Positions 11,628 to 24,250 of a stretch of 64,000 nucleotides of DNA are shown here, piece by piece (position 1 is the first letter of the stretch; every line of letters begins with the position of its first letter). The position numbers and the translations under genes are program-made. Origin of the DNA: Chrysomallon squamiferum (taxonomy: Eukaryota > Mollusca > Gastropoda > Neomphalida > Peltospiridae); NCBI GenBank assembly GCA_012295275.1, contig CM022677.1, positions 6,771,690 to 6,835,689 on the forward strand, given 5' to 3'. The notes under the pieces were generated by a model, which worked only from the letters and a program-made list of their open reading frames with translations, did no database searches and was not told where the DNA came from.

Positions 11628-11995
11628 TATTTATATATGTGATTGTGTTTTTTTATGTGTTTATGCATATACTTAGAATTAGAAAACGCGTTGGCTTAGG
11701 AATTTTATTTTATTGTCAAAAATAATCATTTTCTAATTCCATTCGAATTTATTTAATCTGCTTCGGTTGAACTTTAAGTCCAATTCGCTAGTTTTCCATT
11801 GTTTTTTACTAAACATTTATTCATCTGCATAAAACTTTTTAAAATTGAATACAGAAGCATTCGGGATTGTACAGAAATAAACTTCTAGAACACTGCATTT
11901 ATAAATGTTTTTAAAACATTCATTGAATGATGTTGTATCGATCGAATGTTCTGTTACAGTTGTAACCTCCCCATTTTTTTTCAAAAAGGTGCAGC

Positions 11996-11999
<4 letters not shown>

Positions 12000-12029
<30 letters not shown>

Positions 12030-12045
12030 ATTACTATTATTATTA
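12000..12045. repeat. (ATT)n microsatellite
   Basis: ATT triplets within a segment matching 17,990-18,070 in reverse. The corresponding right-arm tract is a longer pure AAT run. Confidence 0.9.
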
Positions 12046-12289
12046 TATTAATTATTAAAATAAATTATATAGACTGTCTAAAACATTTTTATGAGGATGT
12101 TAATGATCTACCTTTTAGTTTTTATTTTGTCTTGGAAGTGAACAACTTCCAATATTTCTTATATTTAATGTATTTATTTTTAATGCAGGAAAATTTGTAA
12201 TTCACCTGCTATAACATGAACAGAAGTTTAAATGTTTAACAACAAATGTAAAGAAAGCTAACAAAGGGTTGAGAAATGAAAAATGATGA

Positions 12290-12979
12290 GTTAAATGTTT
12301 TCATTTGCCACCAGTAATCTATGTTTAATTACAACGGAAAGGTCTACGTTGTTCAAGGCCACCGAGAGACGTCCTGTCCGTCTCTTTACAATAATCTCTT
12401 ACGTCTACAAATCGTGCTGGGGATGAGTATTGAAATTACTTCTTAATTTTATTACACTGTACAAAAGAAGGTGCTGAAAGGTAAGACTGATGTTCATCAA
12501 ACACAGAGACACACACAGATACAGAGACCAGGATGAATTACATTTAGCTGTACACTGACGGACATGCTGGATGCAGGGAAAGGAATCAGAGATGATTTGA
12601 TGAATTTTTGTTCAACGGATAGATAGACCAAACAAGAGATTATAGACTAATAGAAAGATAGATATGTATGTGGATAGATAGATAGATTGATAGATACAGA
12701 ATAAAAAATGTTGATACGACCGTGTCATAGTTTGTATGCAATTAATAAAAAATGTATCAGTCTAACCTCGCGCCCACTTAACTTTTCCTTTACATCTCAA
12801 ACAGTTTTAGACAACATTATTGATCTGTACCTTTCTCTAGATACTTACCTTCTACTAAAAGCAGAACTTCATAAATTATATTACACTACAGATTAAAATG
12901 ATAATTTCAAGTAAGAACATAGATTATAGAGAATACCTGTATTTTGGGAAATATAGAGCGTACTTTCAGTTTATTTTAA

Positions 12980-13047
<68 letters not shown>

Positions 13048-14820
13048 TATAAGAAAATAGAAGAAAACTTAAATGATATTCCATTATGAATAGAAAGCTA
13101 TCACGTGTATTTTGTATAACGAGAGCAGTTCACACTATAAATCATAAAACATCCCGTAATTATAAACAAGCAAGACATTTTTAATTAAGGATACCGATAT
13201 TTTCACTAATAAATTATACAAACATTACAAAATTATAAACAAGTAAAAATGAGGTGTCAGTTTTAATTAAGGATAACGCTATTTGCACTGTTCATTTTAC
13301 CACTGAGTTACAAAAATAAATTTTAAAAACGTATACACTATTTATGAAGTAGTTTACACGGGATTTTCGTTACATTGTGTTACACAGAACATTCATAGTT
13401 AGAGAGTAGCGGTGACACCAACCGTGTAAATTGTAAGAGAAGTCCGCCGATATCTTGAATACCTATGAATATCCTTCCAGACTAGCTACATTTTTTCTTA
13501 GTTTAGAAAAAAAGTTAAGTATCAGCACTACATGTCTAATTATAAATATGTTTTATGCTATAATGAAAATAAATATATATATATATAATTTCCGACGAAA
13601 CCTATATAAATCGATGGTAATAAAATTATTTCTAATTTTAATAATGCCTGTGAAACAAATATATCCTAATAAAAGTAGGACAGATGATTCAAATAAAACG
13701 TCCATTTAAATTTGATGATATTAACTTTTATTAAGCAGATTTGACAGACTTCAACTGAGAGTTTTTATTTTTATTTTAGATACGTATTTAAAAAAATAAT
13801 AAAATTGTCTTAACTAAAACACTACGTTACTTTTGCTGAGTAAATAATTATTCTGACATGATATAGTAAACACAACATAAATTACGTTGAGAAATATCAC
13901 ATTAATATCACAGTTGCTAATGAAATAACATTTTTATCTGGCTGCGATATTTTATTCCTGAATATTCACTGTACTTCTCAACTAGAAATATCAAGATGAA
14001 TATCACTTCATATATAATAAGTTATTTGCTAATATTTAACAGAGAAACCTCAGCTTTTCAATACACACCTGTCTACAAAAAGAAAATCAATATTTAATTA
14101 TCATTTGAGGTGCAACTAAAAACCAATGCTGATTTTGATAGTAACAGAGCAATTAGGAATTTGGAAACCCTCTTTATTTCTAAATTTCTCAACTATCCTT
14201 CGTGAATGAGATGATATTCAGTTAGTTATACTACAAAACACTGAAAATTACAGGTATGATTTCACTGTGAACATTCAAAAATATAGATGGAACTTCCGTG
14301 TTGTAATTTTTTTAAATAACAGTAACTTTGTATGTGACGTCAAAATACATCGAGAACATTCTGCAACTAAATTCAGATACCGCTTCGAAATGTCCGTTTT
14401 AGTAAAAGTAACGTGATATTTTACTTTGCTAATTCGAAATCATATAATAGAAAGGTGTAATTTTACTGTACGTGGAACTTAAATATTATGTACACTACAG
14501 AAAATATTGATAACCACAGTTAATATAGTAGACATTACTAACAGTTATAAATAATAATTATACATGGCGTTATGAAAATAAGCGGTTTAATTATAAAAAA
14601 AAAGATGAAAATTAATTATGAGCAGTGATATTTACAGTTTGAAGGTTAATTATGTTGAGAAATATTAATCTCATATTTTATTAATTATCGTATATTTATA
14701 TCAGGTTATACTGAAAAATATCTGAGTTAATTCCCTGGAATCACGACAGTTTGTACTGATTAGATGAGAAAAATAAGGTGAACATGTCATTTTATTATGC
14801 GAAGTTTATTTTTTTCATTA
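12290..14820. other. Left-arm-specific AT-rich stretch
   Basis: No counterpart is found in the right arm, where the flanking blocks at 17,760-17,790 are nearly adjacent. It contains a GATA-type tract at 12,600-12,690 and an (ATT)n run at 12,980-13,046, but no convincing exon. A shorter line or lost sequence in the right arm would explain the difference. Confidence 0.6.
12980..13046. repeat. (ATT)n microsatellite
   Basis: Over 60 bases of uninterrupted ATT triplets; the open frame across it is poly-Ile and not a gene. Confidence 0.97.
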
Positions 14821-15659
14821 CATTCATTACAAGGTGTACATCAGCGCAAGTTGTATAGTGTAATATATTTTACATTTCTTATTATAGCTTATTATTATTA
14901 GATATTAAAATAACCACTCCACCAGTAAGTATCAATGAGTCAGTGAAGCAGACACCGTATTTGTCACAGGTCCTGCCTTTGTCAACAGCTAAATAACAAC
15001 AACAACAATAATAACACCTTAATAGTTTTATTTTTTATTTTGTTTTTATTTTTCTGTAAAAACGTAAGCTTCCTATATATGTTTGACTCTAGTTTCATTA
15101 GAACTGTTCTGTGTGTGGATATAAAAATTACTTCGAATTTTTTATTAGGCCTCGTAAAGTTATCAGAGAAATCAGATTTATTCTTAGTGTATTGTTTCTG
15201 TCGAGATAAAAAATAAATACTTCTTTTTTTTAAAAGTATATAATAATGATAATAATAATAATAAACTGATTTATTTATAATATAATTACATGAGAAATCG
15301 TGAACTTTTGTAAAACCACATTTAACTAAAAAAAGTACATCGGTGTTAACACTGATAATGTTACCCAATCGATAACAAAATAAAACCCTAGTTTTATCAC
15401 GTCTGTATTATTTATATGGCATTTAAAAATTATATAAATTAGAGATTATAGGTTATATTGAATAAATATGGAATTTCATTCTAGATTATTAACTTACTTT
15501 TCTCAGAGTTTAAAAAAAAATAATGATATATTCTTAATTACATAATTTGATAAATACTAGCTGAATTTTAGATTAATCATTTAATTTCATGTAGGGAGAG
15601 ATGTAAATTGTGTCGCGGAATGTCATGTTACTGCGGTCATAAAACAAAGTCACAGTTAA

Positions 15660-16726
15660 TTTTCAGTAATATCAATACAACAGTAAATACAGTATTCATC
15701 TAGCACTTCACGCATTTATATAGTCTTATTATTGTTAATAATAAATTAACTTAATATTAAAGACTACAGTTAATAATTGTTCAGTAAACATATCAAAATA
15801 TATTTAATCATATCAAAATATATTTCAGTATATCAAAATATATTTTATTATATCAAAATATATTTGATTATATCTGAATATGTTTGTCTTAAACATTTTA
15901 TTTGCTAATATGTATCCACATACTAACCTTTTAAATAACGGTTCTATTTTGTAAACTCTTCAGACATGAAATATGTATTATAATTTTCTGCAGGCCATTA
16001 TGTGTGTCTGTGGGTCATATGTATCTGTCTGTGTGAAAATGTAAAATTGTACTATTTAAAAAAAAATTGTGAATATGAATGTGTAAATAAAATGCCTCAA
16101 TATTTTTATTGAAATGTATGCAAACTAATAAAAACATATTCCTTATATCAATTCAGGTCTTTTATTTTATGATTTACAGTCAGCGATCAAGTGGGTTAAG
16201 AGAATTTACATTATCCTCACTTGAAGAAATCACAGTTGTTTTCACACGAGTGTTTACAATAACCATGTTCTATGAAAAAGGATATATTTACAGAGACAGG
16301 TTTGATGCTGAAGTGTGCACTTGTTTAACCAACACAGCATGTTTTTCTGAGACTACTGGGTTCAAGATTAATAAAGTGAAATGAAAATTATAAACAACAT
16401 TCACAAATTTCTTCACTGGAATATTTAGATTACTGTTACAAAAATGTGTTCAAAGTTTTTGGTAGAGATGTTTATTGCATTCCTAACATTTCATTCAAAT
16501 TTATCTGAAAACTGCATTAATAATGAAAAACAAGGCAACATCAGAAATGGGAAAAGATTATATTTATTTAAAAAATAACAATAATAGTGAAAAATAGTAA
16601 ATGATAATAATGGCGATAATAATGGCAATAACAATAAAAAAAACAATAATAATCATAACAAAAAACCTTAATATATATATATGTAAATAATATGTGTGTT
16701 ATTGTATTATTATTATTATGATTGTT
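15660..16726. other. Spacer of palindrome 1
   Basis: AT-rich sequence between the last left-arm match and the N run. The open frame at 16,109-16,384 has no recognisable motif, and its start and end show no splice or family support. I see no gene here. Confidence 0.5.
15785..15895. repeat. Short tandem repeat, unit about 20 bp
   Basis: ATATCAAAATATATTT recurs about five times with short variable spacers. It lies in the spacer of palindrome 1 just inside the left arm. Confidence 0.85.
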
Positions 16727-16926
16727 NNNNNNNNNNNNNNNNNNNNNNNNNNNNNNNNNNNNNNNNNNNNNNNNNNNNNNNNNNNNNNNNNNNNNNNNNN
16801 NNNNNNNNNNNNNNNNNNNNNNNNNNNNNNNNNNNNNNNNNNNNNNNNNNNNNNNNNNNNNNNNNNNNNNNNNNNNNNNNNNNNNNNNNNNNNNNNNNNN
16901 NNNNNNNNNNNNNNNNNNNNNNNNNN
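16727..16926. other. Assembly gap, 200 N
   Basis: Exactly 200 N. Reverse-complement homology to the left arm begins within a few tens of bases of its right edge, so the hinge of palindrome 1 coincides with a scaffold join. Confidence 1.
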
Positions 16927-17994
16927 ACCTATTCCTCCTCTGTGATAATGTGTTTTATTAACATGACATTCCGCGACACAAGTTACATCTCTCTCTCTAG
17001 ATGAAATTACATAATTAATCTAAAATTCAGCTAGTATTTATCAAATTATGTAATTAAGAATATATCATTAATTTTTCTTAAACACATCTAAAAGTAAGTT
17101 AATAATCGAGAATGAAATTCCATATTTATTCTATAATATAATCGATAATCTCTAATTAATATAATGTTAAAATGCCATATAAATAACAGAGACATGATAA
17201 AACAAGGGTCTTATTTTTGGGTAACATTATCAGTGCAAATAGCGATATTCTTTAGTTAACTGTGGTTTTGATAAAAGTTCACGATTTCTCATGTAATTAC
17301 ATTATAAATAAATCATTATTATCATTATTATATACTTTTTTAAAAAGAAGTATTTAGTTTTTATCTCGACAGAAACAATACACTAAGAATAAATCTGATT
17401 TCTCTGATAACTTTACGAGGCCTAATAAAAAATGCGAAGTAATTTTTATATTCCGTTTTCAGAACAGTTCTAATGAAACTAAGAGAATAGCGTCAAACAT
17501 ATAGGAAGAGTGCGCTTTTAGAGAAAAATAAAAAATAAAAGTATTAAGGTGTTATTACTGTTGTTGTTGTTGTTGTTTAGCTGTTGACAAAGGGAGGACT
17601 GACAACTATGGTGTCTGCTTCATTGTTATCTAGATTATTACTGGTGGAGCGGTTATATTAATATCTAATGTAGTAAGAGAACTTCAGGTATAATAAGAAA
17701 TGTACAGTATATTACACTATACAACTTGCGCTGATGTACACCTTTTAATTAATGTAATGAAAGAATAGAAGTAAAATTAACTCATCACTTTTCCATTTCT
17801 AGACCCTTTCTTAGCTTTCTTTACATTTTTTGTTAAACATTTAAACTTCTATTCATGTGATTTACAAATTTTCCTGCATTAAAAAATATACATTAAACAA
17901 AAGAAATATTGGAAGGTGTTCACTTCCAAGACAAAATAAAAAATAAAAGGTAGATCATTAGCATCCTCATAAAAATATTTTAGACAGTCTACAT

Positions 17995-18012
17995 GATTTA
18001 TTTTAATAATTA

Positions 18013-18059
<47 letters not shown>

Positions 18060-18060
18060 G
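17995..18060. repeat. (AAT)n microsatellite
   Basis: More than 50 bases of AAT triplets. The minus-strand open frame is poly-Ile flanked by sequence shared with 12,060-12,180. Confidence 0.95.
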
Positions 18061-18106
18061 AATACATTAAATAATAATCTTCATCGATATTGCCTATATT
18101 ACCACT

Positions 18107-18107
18107 A

Positions 18108-18149
<42 letters not shown>
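18107..18149. repeat. (TA)n microsatellite
   Basis: Pure TA run directly abutting the outer end of the 38-base inverted repeat at 18,150. Confidence 0.97.
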
Positions 18150-18152
<3 letters not shown>

Positions 18153-18187
18153 ACTCCACGTTCACACACAGGTACCTGCATTGTCAC
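18150..18187 (+). repeat. 38-base inverted repeat, left copy
   Basis: Begins CACACTCCACGTTCACACAC and ends GGTACCTGCATTGTCAC. Its reverse complement is at 19,316-19,353 with one mismatch in 38. It lies in a gap of the palindrome-1 alignment, so it entered the right arm separately. It could be a terminal inverted repeat of a non-autonomous DNA transposon or two small insertions. Confidence 0.8.
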
Positions 18188-18763
18188 GAGATATATATAT
18201 AATACGAAAAAAAATATTGCATCTTTGCGAAGGGGGACAACTGTAACAGAACATTCGATACAAGGTCATTCAATGAGGCGAACTTTTTGATAGAAAAAAA
18301 AGCAGGTTTAATAAGGATATTGTTATATTTGGCGATGTACATTCTTGTGTATACAAAATATGATGGTGTAGCAGCCAGTGCGGTGGTGTGTTTGTAAAAT
18401 AATGTTTTGAGAGCTTACACTTTTATTTATAGATATATATAAAGGATACCATATAAACAGTTTTTAAAATGTTTTAAAAATATTTATAAATGCATTTTTC
18501 TAGAAGTTTATTTATGTACAATCCCGATTGCTTCTGTATTCAATTTTAAAATGTTTTATAGATGAATAAATGTTTAGTGAAAAACAGCAGAAAACTAGCG
18601 AATTGGGCTTAAAGCTCAAAAGGAGCAGATTAAATAAATTCGAATAAAATTAGAAAATGATTATTTTTGACAATAAAATAAAATTCCTAAGCCAAAGCGT
18701 TTTCTAATTCTATGAATATGCATAAATACAGAAAAAACACCCCCCCAAATACATGTATAAATG

Positions 18764-18782
18764 TGTGTGTGTGTGTGTGTGT
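18764..18782. repeat. Short (GT)n tract
   Basis: Nineteen bases of GT, the shortened reverse counterpart of the (CA)n tract at 11,580. Confidence 0.9.
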
Positions 18783-19315
18783 TTTGATGTAGATAACAAC
18801 TGCTGAAATCTCTATGTCCATAGCCCATTTTGCATTGACTAATTCCCATTGTTTTTCTAAGGTTGATAAAAAATGACGCGGGTAATTACAGATCTATTAC
18901 ATTTCTAAGTTGTCTTGTAAAGCTTATTAAATAACAGTTGTATCTTAAAACAAATACTATACTATTTGAAGTACTAGAAGAATTATTGTTTTCACATTAA
19001 ACTGATGTGACATACAGATATTATTATCGTGATATATATATATATATATACATAAATCTTGTTTAAAACAGACTTTGTATATGACTGTGCGTGTGCGTGC
19101 AAAACACTGGCAGTAGTTAGAAATGTGAGAATAATAGGCCTAACGTTGGGTTTGATCTTTTCTCAAGATAGAATTTCTAGTCGACATATTTATATTTCCC
19201 GCCGATCTTTCTACGTGACTGGAAATCTTTAGTTGAAAATTGTCGTCATTTTTACTTTGAGATCAAATGCTGAAAAACGCAGTCGTTTTGAAGAAAACTA
19301 TAGCTTATTTTAAAG

Positions 19316-19353
19316 GTGACAATGCAGGTACCTGTGTGTGAATGTGGAGTGTG
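19316..19353 (-). repeat. 38-base inverted repeat, right copy
   Basis: Starts GTGACAATGCAGGTACC and ends GTGGAGTGTG; it is the reverse complement of 18,150-18,187 except for one base. The two copies bound 1.2 kb that contains ordinary palindrome-1 homology (18,230-18,880) and no transposase. Confidence 0.8.
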
Positions 19354-20059
19354 ATTTATTTATTTTTGGATTACTTTTTTCTTTCTTTTTTTTTTTTTTT
19401 TTTTTTTGGTAGAGGTTTCTACATTTTTCTATTTTACTAATCAAATCTAATCAAATCTAACAATTTATGAACATTAATACAGGCAGTCGAAATCAATATA
19501 GTCAGCCACACTGTTTTTTCTCTTAAGTACATATCTTTTTTACTTTCCTCTTTGTTGTATTTATAACAATATGTTTATTTAACATTTCAGTACACCAGGA
19601 GAATATACCCGAAAAGGAAAAATATACCCTTCATTTATTAGTTTCCACTTTGATACTGATAATAGATCTGATAGAACAGGTTCAAACATTGATCGCACAC
19701 ACACAACATACACTTGTTTTAAGATAAATAAATGTTGTGCCATTATGAATGTTTGATGGGATTATTTGTTTCCAGTCTCGCTCAGTTTTTTTTTTTTTTT
19801 TTTTTTTTTTTCAGACCTATATCAAACACTGGTAAATTCCTGATCAATAGTAAGCAACTTATGCAACTTACTGTAGTGTGAACTGTAAGCTCTGTGATTT
19901 TATTTGGTGCATAAATATAAATAAATACAAAAGAAGAAAGAGAAAGTAGGGGGAAAATAACAACACCGTTTATTTGAAGTTTTCGTCAATGATTGGCTAA
20001 TAAAAAAATAATAATAATAATAATAATAATAAAAAGAACCACATCGAGTATATTTTAAT

Positions 20060-20751
20060 AAAGGTTGTTATGTTCTTTTATTTTATTTATTTGTTTTGAA
20101 CTCTTTTTCTTTCTTTTTTTTAGGATTGTATTTTCATAAAAATGCGGGATGATTGTCGGGACTTGATGGATGTAATTGGTTGTTTGACGTTTGAAGAATC
20201 TTCTACAGAATTGGTGTAATCGCATTATCATGCAACAAAAAAGTTGCTTAAAGTATTTCATTTTGTGAAGCAGACAGGTAGTACTATTTATTATTATAGT
20301 TGATAATGAGATTGGAATTTTTATTTTTTATTTAAGTATAATTCAAACGTCACAGCCTGATGGCAGCCATCTTATTCGGGAATAATATTTATTTATTTAT
20401 TTATTTTTTATTTATTATTACTAATTTTTTTTTATTCGTCAGTAATATTTATTTATTTCTTATTTATTTTATTTTATTTTATTTTTTTCAAATAACGACT
20501 CTCGATTAATATCAAAATTCGCCAGTGTTTGTACTAAAGTGAACAGCATAAACAAGAATTGTTTAGTCTTAATTTTGTTTTACTAATCACTGTATGATAT
20601 AGCGGGGCAAATATTGTGTGGCCAGTAATTAAATTTGTTCTAAAAGAAATTGACATGTATAGTACACACCAAAGTAAACACAACACAACAACTATGTGTC
20701 AACTCACAAACAATTTTTATTTATTTATTATTATTGTTTTTTATTTTTATT

Positions 20752-20790
<39 letters not shown>

Positions 20791-21170
20791 GTTAATTTTT
20801 ATTTTTATTATTAGTTTTTTAATATACTAATAAAACTATTAAAAGAAAATATACTAATTTTGTTTGGCAGGTTGTTTTCTGTCAGCTAATTTACGATTTA
20901 TTTTTTTTAAAGATTTATGTTAAATTGCTGACTTCCTCTATCCATTAAATGATTTTTTTTAACCATATTAAAGTTTATAATGGCTGGGGCCCTAAATTCT
21001 TTCATATTATTAAAGCTAAATACCTGTATAGCTCTATGCTAATGTTAAAAACAAATAAAGATGAATACAAATTTAAGAAAAATATGACCAGGTTATTTCA
21101 TATGTAGACACTGTAAAATATTAATAAAATTATTTGTTATAATAATATCTAACACACACAAACACACTCA
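20060..21170 (-). repeat. Segment B, right-arm copy
   Basis: Reverse complement of B1 and B2, with the same landmarks in inverse order, including AAGCTAAATACCTGTATAGC near 21,010 and GATGGCAGCCATC near 20,362. It includes a long run of ATTT/ATT microsatellite at 20,380-20,480 and 20,710-20,805. Confidence 0.85.
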
Positions 21171-21489
21171 CACACATTCACACACACAGATCATTTATAA
21201 TCATAATCACAAACAATATTAATACAATCTCCATGCACAAAACACTACTGAAATGATTATTTTTTGAAGTAGGTGTCTTATGCAGATAATATGACTAATA
21301 CTATGGCATCCAAAAATATTTACATTTGTATCTACAGATAATGTACCTGGTTGACATTAATTGCTTCATGACACCTATATGTATTCAAAATGTTCAACTC
21401 ATACAATATAAACCCATGAATGTATAAGGTCTTTATTATTATTATTCATTTGCTTTTTCATACATTATATTTATTTATTTTTGATAAAG

Positions 21490-21690
21490 CCAGGAAGTTG
21501 AGCAGCAGGTGATATCTCGCCACATTCGACAGACCGAGCTAGTCCTGTACCTGATTCAAAGTAGGATGAATGCACCCAGGTCCCTATCCCCTACTTCATC
21601 ATCACAGAGTTTCAGGGAATGGATACTAGAGACTAGTGATAATGTGAACCAACTGTCTGGTGTCAAGTAATGTGTCAGGCCTGTGTTAGA
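21490..21690 (+). pseudogene. Degenerate coiled-coil gene fragment, copy B
   Basis: Plus-strand remnants of GAAGTTGAGCAGCAGGT (VEQQV) and GACCGAGCTAGTCCTGTACC (the DRASPxP motif) are fused with the intervening sequence deleted. A segment GCACCCAGGTCCCTATCCCC through GTGTCAGGCCTGTGTTAGAAT follows and matches 41,404-41,540. No frame stays open. It belongs to the same unidentified family as 4,690-5,050 and 41,230-41,500. Confidence 0.6.
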
Positions 21691-21734
21691 ATGTTTTCAG
21701 AAACCTCTCAACAGTGGCAGGGTATGTTCTTTTA

Positions 21735-21765
21735 TTAATTTATATGTGTGTGTGTGTGTGTGTGG
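21735..21765. repeat. (GT)n microsatellite
   Basis: Short GT run after the copy-B fragment. The corresponding position after copy C (41,582-41,680) has GT followed by a long GA run. Confidence 0.9.
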
Positions 21766-21968
21766 GGCATTTGTATATGACTGTTTATGTGTGAGAGAGA
21801 CATATTGCATGAATGATAATAAGCAAACAAAAATGCATTTATCAGACAAAAGTTGATTAAAAAAATAAAACAAAAGTGTCATATTCATGTTGGAATAGCT
21901 AAAATCTTTGTTTACCAATTTATGATAAATTAATGATAAATAATACAGGTAATTGCTGTATTATTCAG

Positions 21969-22049
21969 TTGCTGTCTAGAAAGGGAATTTATGTCATGGA
22001 GAAGGATGAATCAGATGTACAGACACTGCAGACTGCACAGTTCCAAGTT
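21969..22049 (+). CDS. Unidentified exon (LLSRKG family), copy 1
   Basis: An 81-base open exon follows a TTATTCAG acceptor and ends at CCAAGTT followed by GTAATT. It reads LLSRKGIYVMEKDESDVQ and then TLQTAQFQV. The same 81-base exon is at 41,835-41,915 with three or four conservative changes, an intact frame and a better GTAAGT donor. Retention of frame and length in two copies argues for a real exon. I do not recognise the protein; it accompanies the coiled-coil fragments of the same duplicated locus. Confidence 0.55.
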
Positions 22050-22750
22050 GTAATTTTTTTATCTTATTTTTATTTCTTAGAGAAAGTGAAATAAATTTTA
22101 TAACAACTCATTACTGATTGTAAGATATCAAAATAATAATCATTTATTTGCTATTGATTTTTTAATTAATTAAATTAATACCATTATCATCATTATCATT
22201 ATAATGATTATACAAAGTATATAAAAAAATATCCCACACCCCTTTGTGTCTGAATAATCCAGTAACTGGTAATTAGTTATTTATTTATAACAGTTTATAA
22301 TTTTTTTTTTTTTTTTTTGTTGCTATTAAGAGTTTTGAAAAAATAAAATAAAGAATCAACTGACCATCTCTGCTTACTGTTGTTCAGAACTGACAAATAC
22401 TCTTTGGGATTTGAAGTTTTTAGTATTTTCATTTTTTGTTTAATAGATGTTCTATATTCACTAACAGCTCTATTTAGTGGCCAAACAAACCCAAACAGTA
22501 ATGAAGGTGTAAACTTGTATTGTCAATATGTTTGTTTTCTGAAAATTATTATTATTAGTGATTTTTTAGAACCAGTATTATTCTGATAACTTGCTTGTTA
22601 CTATTAGTGTCTTTTAAATAGTTACCAGTGATTTGGATAAATATTTGTATTTATATTCACTTAATGTTTTCTATTAATTTCAAGGTCTGCCCTCTTTGTT
22701 TATTATATATATAATTTTTTTCTTTCTATTTTTCTTTTTTATTTCCACAG

Positions 22751-22992
22751 AACTGAAAAAGTAACAGTTGGCATCAACAACACCAGTACCACCATTAGAC
22801 CTGAGACAAACTGACATCACCACACCAACCACTAAAAACTGAAACTCCTGTGCCAAGAAAGATCCAGGCACACTAGAAAAGAAACCAGAAACACCACCAC
22901 CCATTGCCAGAGGTATTTCAGTAAAAATAATGTCTAAGAAAGAAAGGGAACAGAAAATGTTTGATCATGTGATTCAGCTGACTAATCTTCTT
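22751..22992 (+). CDS. Putative LRR-gene upstream exon
   Basis: A TTTATTTCCACAG acceptor precedes an exon reading KKDPGTLEKKPETPPPIARG, then ISVKIMSKKEREQKMFDHVI and QLTNLL before a GTGAGT donor. Pro/Thr-rich sequence upstream contains one in-frame TGA, so the frame is clean only for the last 140 bases. It ends in phase 0, whereas the next recognisable exon needs one carried base, so an exon is missing or the link is wrong. The family is unknown; I assign it to the downstream LRR gene only by proximity and strand. Confidence 0.45.
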
Positions 22993-23811
22993 GTGAGTTT
23001 TTGTTGAAAGCAGCCAGACCAAGACTTAAAATGCCACAAGCTTTACCACTTAGTCACTTAGTCACATTTTAAAACCTTTAAAAAATATTCAGGTAATTAT
23101 GTCTGTAAATATGTCTTAGTCTATCTGTCTATTTCTCTTTCTGCTACCTCCCTATTTATTTATTTTATTTCTATCTCTGCTTTTCAGTTTGTCTGTATTT
23201 CTTTCCTAGAAAATGTTCAGATAAATATGTTTATCTTTCTTACTATGTCTCTACTTACTATATACTTATCTGTTTTTCTGTCTCTATCTTTATGTATCAT
23301 TTCTTATTTGTTCCTAATAATCATGTTTTAGTTTTCTTTCTTTTTTCTTCCTTTCTTTTCTTTATGTTTTTTAAAAATTATTTTGAAAGTTGTAATATTA
23401 TGACAAAGAAAGAAAATATTATCTTTCTGTAAGTTCTGTTTTGATAGTTCTGAACATAAATAGCTTTAGAATCAGTAATTTAAATAATTTTAAATTTATT
23501 TATAGTTTTAATTTATAAAAATGATCTTAAAACAAGTTTCAGTAGAAAGTTGATTATTTTTAGTTTATTTATTTTTATTTAATTATAAATCTTTCTGCCT
23601 ATCTTGTGTCTATCTATTTGATGTATGTATCTATCATTTATTTATTTTCTTATTATTTTTAATTTATTTAAAATTTAATCATACTGAATTACATAATATT
23701 CATGTTAATTATTATCAACCTTTTCATTATTTTATGTAAAATTACAACCTACTGAATAATTTAGTATTCTGTATTTTCAATATTTTTTTAACTTGGTTTC
23801 AAATGTATCAG

Positions 23812-23915
23812 TAAACAGTTCTGGAACTGAGACTTTGCGAGCTGTGTGTTTGGCAATGTTTTCTAACACAACAGTGATCTTCCTTAGCCTCAACATAACA
23901 GACACTGAGAGTGCT
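23812..23915 (+). CDS. LRR-protein exon 1 of 3
   Basis: A short exon between a GTATCAG acceptor and a GTGAGT donor. It reads SSGTETLRAVCLAMFSNTTV and then IFLSLNITDTESA, the pattern of a ribonuclease-inhibitor-type leucine-rich repeat (L..N....L.L..N...). It ends in phase 0, and the next LRR exon also starts in phase 0. The following intron starts with an (AAT)n and ACT-rich tract. The encoded protein is not identified. Confidence 0.6.
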
Positions 23916-23939
23916 GTGAGTAATCTTAATTATAAATGT

Positions 23940-23941
23940 TT

Positions 23942-23985
<44 letters not shown>

Positions 23986-24250
23986 TAATAATAATAACCA
24001 CAATATTACAAACTGTTACTACTACTACTATTGCTTTACTAATACTACAAACTATTACCACTATTACTACAACTAGTACTGTTTTACTAATACTACAAAC
24101 TATTACCACTATTACTACTCCTGGTACTATTAGCACTAATACTACAACTACAAATTCTGCTGCTGCTGTTACTACTACAACTACTACTACTACTACTACT
24201 ACAACTGCTACTGCTGCTACTAGTTCTACTACTGGTATTACTACAACTGC
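23940..24250. repeat. (AAT)n and (ACT)n compound microsatellite
   Basis: Pure AAT triplets up to about 23,990 followed by degenerate ACT, ATT and GCT triplets. The long Ile/Thr-rich frames on both strands here are translations of this intronic repeat, not genes. Confidence 0.95.

Larger units (their letters stand above)
4380..15660 (+). repeat. Palindrome 1, left arm
   Basis: Blocks of this span recur in reverse complement at 16,930-22,320. Matched pairs: 4,440-4,560 with 22,170-22,290; 5,500-6,540 with 20,000-21,150; 6,600-6,710 with 19,800-19,910; 10,620-11,490 with 20,200-21,290; 11,500-11,970 with 18,230-18,880; 11,990-12,290 with 17,790-18,070; 14,820-15,650 with 16,955-17,765. The left arm also holds 6,710-10,620 and 12,290-14,820, which the right arm lacks. 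Aligned parts differ by scattered substitutions and indels, so this is not a recent perfect copy. Confidence 0.9.
16930..22320 (-). repeat. Palindrome 1, right arm
   Basis: Reverse complement of blocks from 4,380-15,660. The segment near 16,955 (CATTCCGCGACACAAGTTAC) mirrors 15,605, and the CCCACACCCCTTTGTGTCTG block near 22,235 mirrors 4,480. Only one copy of segment B is present here, and the minisatellite-P4HA cassette is absent. It also contains about 900 bp at 18,890-19,790 with no left-arm equivalent. Confidence 0.9.

Noticed and set aside
16109-16384. 91-residue open frame in the spacer of palindrome 1
   Set aside because: No motif, no homologous copy in the window and no conserved splice structure.
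16694-17004. Open frames running through the first N gap
   Set aside because: They exist only because N is untranslatable; flanking residues are a few codons of AT-rich sequence.
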